DNA from: Aphanomyces cochlioides
Lineage: Eukaryota; Oomycota; Saprolegniomycetes; Saprolegniales; Verrucalvaceae
Reading direction: 5' to 3'
Assembly (NCBI GenBank): GCA_019828595.1
Contig: JAHQRK010000021.1
Location: 496,001-560,000, forward strand
DNA: 64,000 nt
The notes beneath the pieces are model-generated. The model was given only the letters and a program-made list of their open reading frames with translations. It searched no databases and was not told the origin of the DNA. Of the stretch, positions 59,521 through 64,000 are shown in pieces; within the stretch, counting starts at the first letter, position 1; each line of letters opens with the position of its first letter. The position numbers and the translations under genes are program-made.

Positions 59521-60420
59521 TAAATACACAACTTCTTCGAACTTCACTTTGTCTGTCGTCCAGGAATCGGTTGATTTTATCTCCGGCTCTCTCACACTGT
59601 CATCAAGAGCTTGATACATGTTGTGGGAAACTCGCGGGAGGGGATCGCCCATGGCGCCTTGCTTAGCACCTCGGTGAACGAATTCCCATGGGCTCCATTT
59701 TAACGCACTAACGCTTACCGTCTTGCGTTGACAGCGTGATTTTGTTTCTTTGCGTCGACTTGGATCCTGGAAGTGGTATTTTTTCCTCGCGTGCGAGGAT
59801 ATCCAGATCAAGCTGCTGAGTTTGTTTTTGGTAGTTATACCAGTCTTATCCGTAGACACGGTAGCACTTGCCCACCATGATGATTTCATCAATGAGCCGG
59901 TCATTGGACTTGAATATTGGCGGAGGATCGGAGAACTTGAAGATCAGATGGTAACGACTACTCGTGATACCGAAAATTTCGGAGGTATTCGTATATCTTG
60001 TGAGTGGACTAGCACCGGTCGCTTGGAGGACATCCCAGAGGCGGCATTTGCCTTCGCGGTTCGCATCGAAGCCAAGGATGTCAAGGAAAAGCCATCCATT
60101 GTGCTTGTGGCCTTAATAGTGAAGGTTTGGGCACCATCTGGCGTTGTAATTTTGAATAGTTTGTTCTCAAGGTTGGAGGAAGCGGATATGGAAGCTAAGC
60201 CCTAGATAAGTTGGCGGCTATTGGTGTTTGCTGTGAGCTGCACAAGGTCAGCTAAGCCTTCGTCAATGCCCTGGTTACGTTGGTGGTGGAGGACAGCACG
60301 TAAGGAGCGGCCATAAAGAAGCCGACGACCATGTGCATGTACGCGACAATTAGACGATTTGACATTGGAACGGCGCTTTCGAAAGCTTCGAAGAGCTCGC
60401 CTCCATGGCGGTTGGATTGT
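59521..60420 (-). pseudogene. Decayed gene of unknown family
   Basis: Minus-strand translation gives long protein-like blocks. From 60,420 to 60,100 one frame reads LRSFRKRRSNVKSSNCRVHA, LYGRSLRAVLHHQRNQG, LADLVQLTANTNSRQL, a TAG, then NLENKLFKITTPDGAQTFTI. After a shift near 60,100 another frame reads GWLFLDILGFDANREGKCRL, ATGASPLTRYTN and YHLIFKFSDPPPIFKSND, then IIMVGKCYRVYG, a TAA, and DWYNYQKQTQQLDLDILARE. I do not recognise the family. The gene's upstream end abuts the Tc1 insertion at 60,610. Host pseudogene or an unrecognised element are both possible. Confidence 0.4.
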
Positions 60421-60610
60421 CCGGGAGCGCCAAGACGGGAACGAGTTGATCCATTATTGGGCGGTGACAACCGACATATTCCTTGGCCACTTTTGCGGCC
60501 TGACGACGCTAACCTGCGTGGTGTTGCCATATGTTGGCTGATGGACGCACAGAGGATGTGCGCTGAGCTGCGCGGCGGCGGATGCATCTCGAGTGGATTT
60601 TCGAAAAGTA

Positions 60611-62126
60611 AAGTGATGGAAGGAATGATATGCCACTTGCTTCCATCGTTAATATCTCTTTGATGATTGGTCAATAAATGAAATATTATAGTCCAATTGA
60701 AAGGCAAAGAGAGAGCAAACATTTCAAGCACCTAGAGAGGATGCTGGATGGCTATGAACGCTTCAAAATAGCGGGAGATAGAAATGGCGCGAGAAATAAA
60801 CATATGCCACTCTAAGGTTTCACTACACTGGAGGATCCATAAGCGATCCAGCGTGAGCGAAGAGAGTATGTATACACCGTCATTGAATAGTCTCATATTT
60901 GAACGCTGAATAGAGACCTCCGCGATGCCCAAAGGCGATCCACTCTCTGAAGACGAGAGAATTGAAGCTCTTATCCTTCAGCGAGAAGGAAGGAACATAT
61001 CCTACATTGCCAATGAGCTCGGTCGCTCCCGCGGATGTATTCGTGGGTACTTGCGCAATCCCAAGTCGTACGGTCTAGCTCGGTCGACAGGAAGACGCTC
61101 TTCCATCTCGTATGTGCTTCATCGCCGAATCATTCGTGATGCTGTGTCAGGCAAGTACACTGCTGCCGAGTTTGTCAAGTTGAATTCCCTTCCTGTTGGC
61201 CCTCGTCGAGTCTGCCAGCTCTTAAATAAGAGCGGGCGACTTAAATTCAAGAAGCGATTAGCTGCGCCGATGATGACTCCTGCCCACAAAAAAGCTCGGG
61301 TCGCTTGGGCTCAAGAGGCGAAGGACTGGGGAGCCCAGTTTAATGAAGTTATTTGGTCCGACGAGAAGAAATGGAATCTCGACGGACCTGATGGCTTTAA
61401 TTACTACTGGGCTGATCTACGTGGCCGCCGTGAACACTTTCCAAACGCCAAAATGGAGGTGGAGGAGTTATGTTTTGGGGTGCTTTTACCAGTCGCGGCA
61501 AGTCCGAGTTGGCCCTTCTTGAAGGCAAACAAGATGCTGCAGCATATGTGGATACGCTTTCTGAATTTATGGTTACATTTGCTCATGCTTTGCATGAAAA
61601 CGACCATGTCTTTCAGCAGGTCTGGTGAAAGAGTGGTTTGAGCTCCCTGAGGTGGACGTGAAGACTTTTAAATGGCCTACCAAGTCTCCCGACTTGAACC
61701 CTATCGAAAATCTCTGGGGCATCATGTCTCGTAGAGTCTACGACAACGGTCGTCGAAAGTTCTCAACCCGTGCCGAGCTCATCGCCTGTACTCGAAAAGT
61801 GTGGGACGAGTTGGATCTAAGTCTGCTCCAGACCCTTGTGGCGAGTATGCCTCGTCGCTGTGAAAAGGTTATCGCCAGTTGCGGTCGCAAGATAAAGTAT
61901 TAAAACACTCGTTTTGGTCTACATGTATTGGCATATCATTATTTCTTCCCTAGATTTAAATATTGTATTGCAGTATGAAGAGCGGACGTCTACACGATGT
62001 ATGAAGCTCATTAGAAGTCCATCATAGCTCTAGGATTGATAGTGTTTGAGTCTCACGTATATTCGAGATCACACCGGTGAGAACTCCCATATAACTGCGT
62101 GTGGCATATCATTCCTTCCATGACTT
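60611..62126. mobile_element. Tc1/mariner transposon, 1,516 bp, with double inverted repeats
   Basis: The outer repeats (60,611-60,636 and 62,101-62,126) match at 25 of 26 bases and contain GGAATGATATGCCAC. TA flanks both ends (60,609-60,610 and 62,127-62,128). A second, diverged copy of the same motif lies about 172 bp inside each end: near 60,789-60,810 (GAGAAATAAACATATGCCAC) and near 61,929-61,951 in inverse orientation. This is the IR/DR layout known from Tc1-like elements such as Sleeping Beauty, where four sites bind the transposase. Confidence 0.85.
60925..61903 (+). pseudogene. Tc1/mariner transposase (frameshift and catalytic deletion)
   Basis: The N-terminal part (60,925 to about 61,450) carries two HTH regions (ISYIANELGRSRGCIRGYL and a second near residues 60-100) and the first catalytic Asp146 in VIWSDEKKWNLDGPDG. 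A one-base shift near 61,450 moves the frame: GGGGVMFWGAFTSRGKSELA and HENDHVFQQ are then found. Right after HVFQQ, where the family has DNAP and the second Asp, sequence jumps to VKEWFELP, so that catalytic block is deleted near 61,620. The last part (61,625-61,903) has WPTKSPDLNPIENLWG with the third acidic residue. The enzyme cannot be active, but the ends look well preserved. Confidence 0.88.
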
Positions 62127-62128
62127 TA

Positions 62129-62457
62129 TGTAAAAATCACAGAGTGAAAACCTTCACCGGGACGATTTCATTGGATGAAAATATATTTTCACAAATAGTT
62201 TGAAGGCCGCAATGGTCACAATCAACGTAGGCCTCCTTTAAAGATTGTAATTTCGTCGTTGAGTGGGCAGAGACGCCACTTCAACAATAATAGTTGCCGC
62301 AATAACGTGCGCGGCCACAGCAAAAGACGCAGGTGTTCATCAATGAACAAAACAGTAACTTACTGAAAATCTTTCCTCGGCCACAAAATAAAACCGAGAT
62401 GTCATTCGGATAATATTTGTCCGTTAATGTGAGCCAGTCTAAGTGTCAGTTTTGTGT
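62129..62457. other. Short non-coding spacer
   Basis: No gene or repeat recognised between the Tc1 element and the Merlin element. Confidence 0.4.
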
Positions 62458-62465
62458 CCATGCCC

Positions 62466-63977
62466 GGCACTCATTTAATTCAACCCCGATACAGTTTTCT
62501 ATACCAAAAAAAAATCCGGATAATTATCCGGATAACCTGGGTGATAGAACAGGAAATCCGGATAGTTGAATTGGTCATCCGGATGACTTTCGAAACAACG
62601 TTGGGTTCTAGTTTAACCCCCCATTTTGGTGGCATTTCAAGATGGCCATTCATTTTTTGACGGCAGTTTTGTACAAGCATCTAATCGAACCCCCGCTTTT
62701 CTTTGCCATTCAATGTGAAGTCATTTTTTCATTTGCCATGGACAGTCTATACGACCTGTCTGACTTGACCGATTACACCTTCAAAGTTGTCATGGAGGCA
62801 ACAAATACCGAAGAAACCGCCGTAGAATGGTGTATGAAAGTAAGTTCCATCTCTCGAAAACCCTCATACTAACCCATTTCTAGGTAGGATTACTACGAGA
62901 TAACATGACCTGTTTGATGTGTATGCGTCCTATGTCTTTGCAAAGAGACAGGTTGCGTTGGAGATGCCGCCGAGAAGGCTGCCATGACAGCGAAATTGGC
63001 CTGCGCAGTGGCTCTCCATACAAGAAAACGACCCTACCCATCGCTCAGCTTGTCCGGGTCCTCTTCTACTGGGCGACTATGAAGTCGTGCCGTTCAGTAG
63101 TTGAGGACCTTGAAGTATAGAACGCCACAGCGATCAAGTGGTTCAAGTACTGCCGTCAAAAGTGTTCGGAGGAAATGCGGTCATGTACTGTTAAGGTAAC
63201 TGCGACAACAAATATATTTTTGTATTAATTCTTGCGAGTTATTAGATTGGAGGATATGGATCAGTTGTTGAGATCGACGAAACGTCTTTGAAAAAGAAAT
63301 CCAAGTACGGTCGCGGAACTCAACATGAAGATCGATGGTTGTTTGACGGAGTTGATCGATCCACGAAAAAGTGGTTTGGTGTTCTTACGGGCACTGATCG
63401 AACGAAAGAGACCCTTTCAAGACATATTGCCAATCATATTGCAGAATGTATGTTAATTGAAGTCATTTTGGCCAATGAAATCAATGTTAGGGTCTTTCAT
63501 TGTATCGGACAAATTTGCCTCCTACGTCTCTACGAACGAGCGCCACACGATTGCCAACAACCCAAGACTAACCCACATGCGCTATTCGCACATGTGGGTG
63601 AATCATTCGACGAACTTTGTCAACCCTGACAATGGAGCCCACACCCAGTCCATTGAAGGGGTGTGGGAAGTCAGGGTGAAACAGTACCTCAAGGCAATGC
63701 GAGGAGCTGAAAGCAAGCAACTGCAATCTTACTTGGATCAATTCATATGGCGAAGTTGGTATTTCCCCTCCAACGCGACAGGTATAATGTACTTCAAAGG
63801 CTTAGTGATTGCTATTCGTAAGCACAGTTAATACAGTACATCTATGTTGTATTTTCAATTGAGTCTTGGTCATCATCACATCTTGTATCCGGATATTTAT
63901 CCGAAAATTTATCGGATAATTATCCGGATGTTTTTTCGTATAGAAAACTGTATCGGGGGTTGAATTAAATGAGTGCC
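62466..63977. mobile_element. Merlin (IS1016/ISXO2-like) transposon, 1,512 bp
   Basis: Terminal inverted repeats of about 39 bp, beginning GGCACTCATTTAATTCAACC, match almost perfectly. The 8-bp CCATGCCC is repeated on both flanks (62,458-62,465 and 63,978-63,985), the duplication size known for Merlin. Subterminal GGATAATTATCCGG palindromes occur inside both ends. One transposase gene with introns lies on the + strand. Confidence 0.95.
62738..63831 (+). pseudogene. Merlin transposase with three small introns and one nonsense codon
   Basis: Predicted exons are 62,738-62,839, 62,884-63,195, 63,246-63,447 and 63,491-63,831, about 318 residues. The introns (44, 50 and 43 bases) start GTAAGT, GTAACT and GTATGT and end TAG; the first has ACTAAC near its 3' end. 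The order of domains fits ISXO2/Merlin: a zinc ribbon (CLMCMRPM ... WRCRREGCH), then the DDE-type core with Asp in VVEIDETSLKK, Asp in FIVSDKFASY after the third intron, and HTQSIEGVWEVRVKQ. The only lesion found is an in-frame TAG at 63,118-63,120 (codon 113, after EDLEV). It could be a single recent substitution. An upstream in-frame ATG at 62,642 is possible but precedes the conserved part. Confidence 0.85.
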
Positions 63978-64000
63978 CCATGCCCTCTGACTATTTCTCT

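Overview
The window looks like a repeat-rich nuclear segment of a eukaryotic microbe, most probably an oomycete (stramenopile), perhaps a Saprolegniales-type genome such as Aphanomyces. That assignment is inference. It rests on a Crypton tyrosine recombinase, an oomycete-style DDE_Tnp_4 transposase, a retroelement with an extra RNase H domain, a fragment with Cys/His zinc repeats of the kind common in oomycete proteins, and predicted introns of only 43-50 bases. I see no operons and no confidently intact host gene.

The dominant feature is a tandem array from about 19,630 to 52,864. It holds about 32.4 near-identical direct units of about 1,026 bp. Each complete unit carries one tRNA-Leu gene with anticodon CAA, giving 32 tRNA genes all on the + strand. 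Each has a class II fold, an internal B box and an oligo-T terminator. A few copies differ in the D stem, anticodon stem, T stem, 3' trailer or terminator. An A/G dimorphism and a second marker are shuffled along the array, which suggests unequal exchange or gene conversion.

Left of the array (1-19,630) is a transposon graveyard: a 15-bp GC-rich minisatellite (922-1,455), a frameshifted Crypton (2,262-4,042), unresolved coding debris (4.4-7.3 kb), a zinc-repeat gene fragment (7,312-7,817), AT-rich sequence with palindromes and a MITE (7.8-11.3 kb), a full-length PIF/Harbinger with two convergent genes (11,300-13,880), two separated halves of pogo transposases (14.3-15.0 and 18.2-18.65 kb), a second decayed Harbinger holding a MITE inside a MITE (15.2-17.66 kb), a Copia gag relic, and a BED/hAT-like relic ending near the array.

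Right of the array lies a decayed minus-strand LTR-type retroelement (52,865 to about 59,520). It still shows a retropepsin and an RNase H, but most of the RT region is gone. Two DNA transposons are nested in it: a pogo element (53,002-54,718, TA duplication) and a Harbinger/DDE_Tnp_4 element (55,338-57,407, ATT duplication) with an intact 363-residue ORF. Removing each insert with one copy of its duplication restores the retroelement frame. Beyond it are an unrecognised decayed minus-strand gene, a Tc1/mariner element with double (IR/DR-like) inverted repeats (60,611-62,126) and a Merlin element (62,466-63,977) with long terminal inverted repeats and a perfect 8-bp target duplication.

Most protein-coding relics carry single-base frameshifts. 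Some may be assembly errors at homopolymers, but repeated nonsense codons and lost catalytic residues show that many are genuine pseudogenes.
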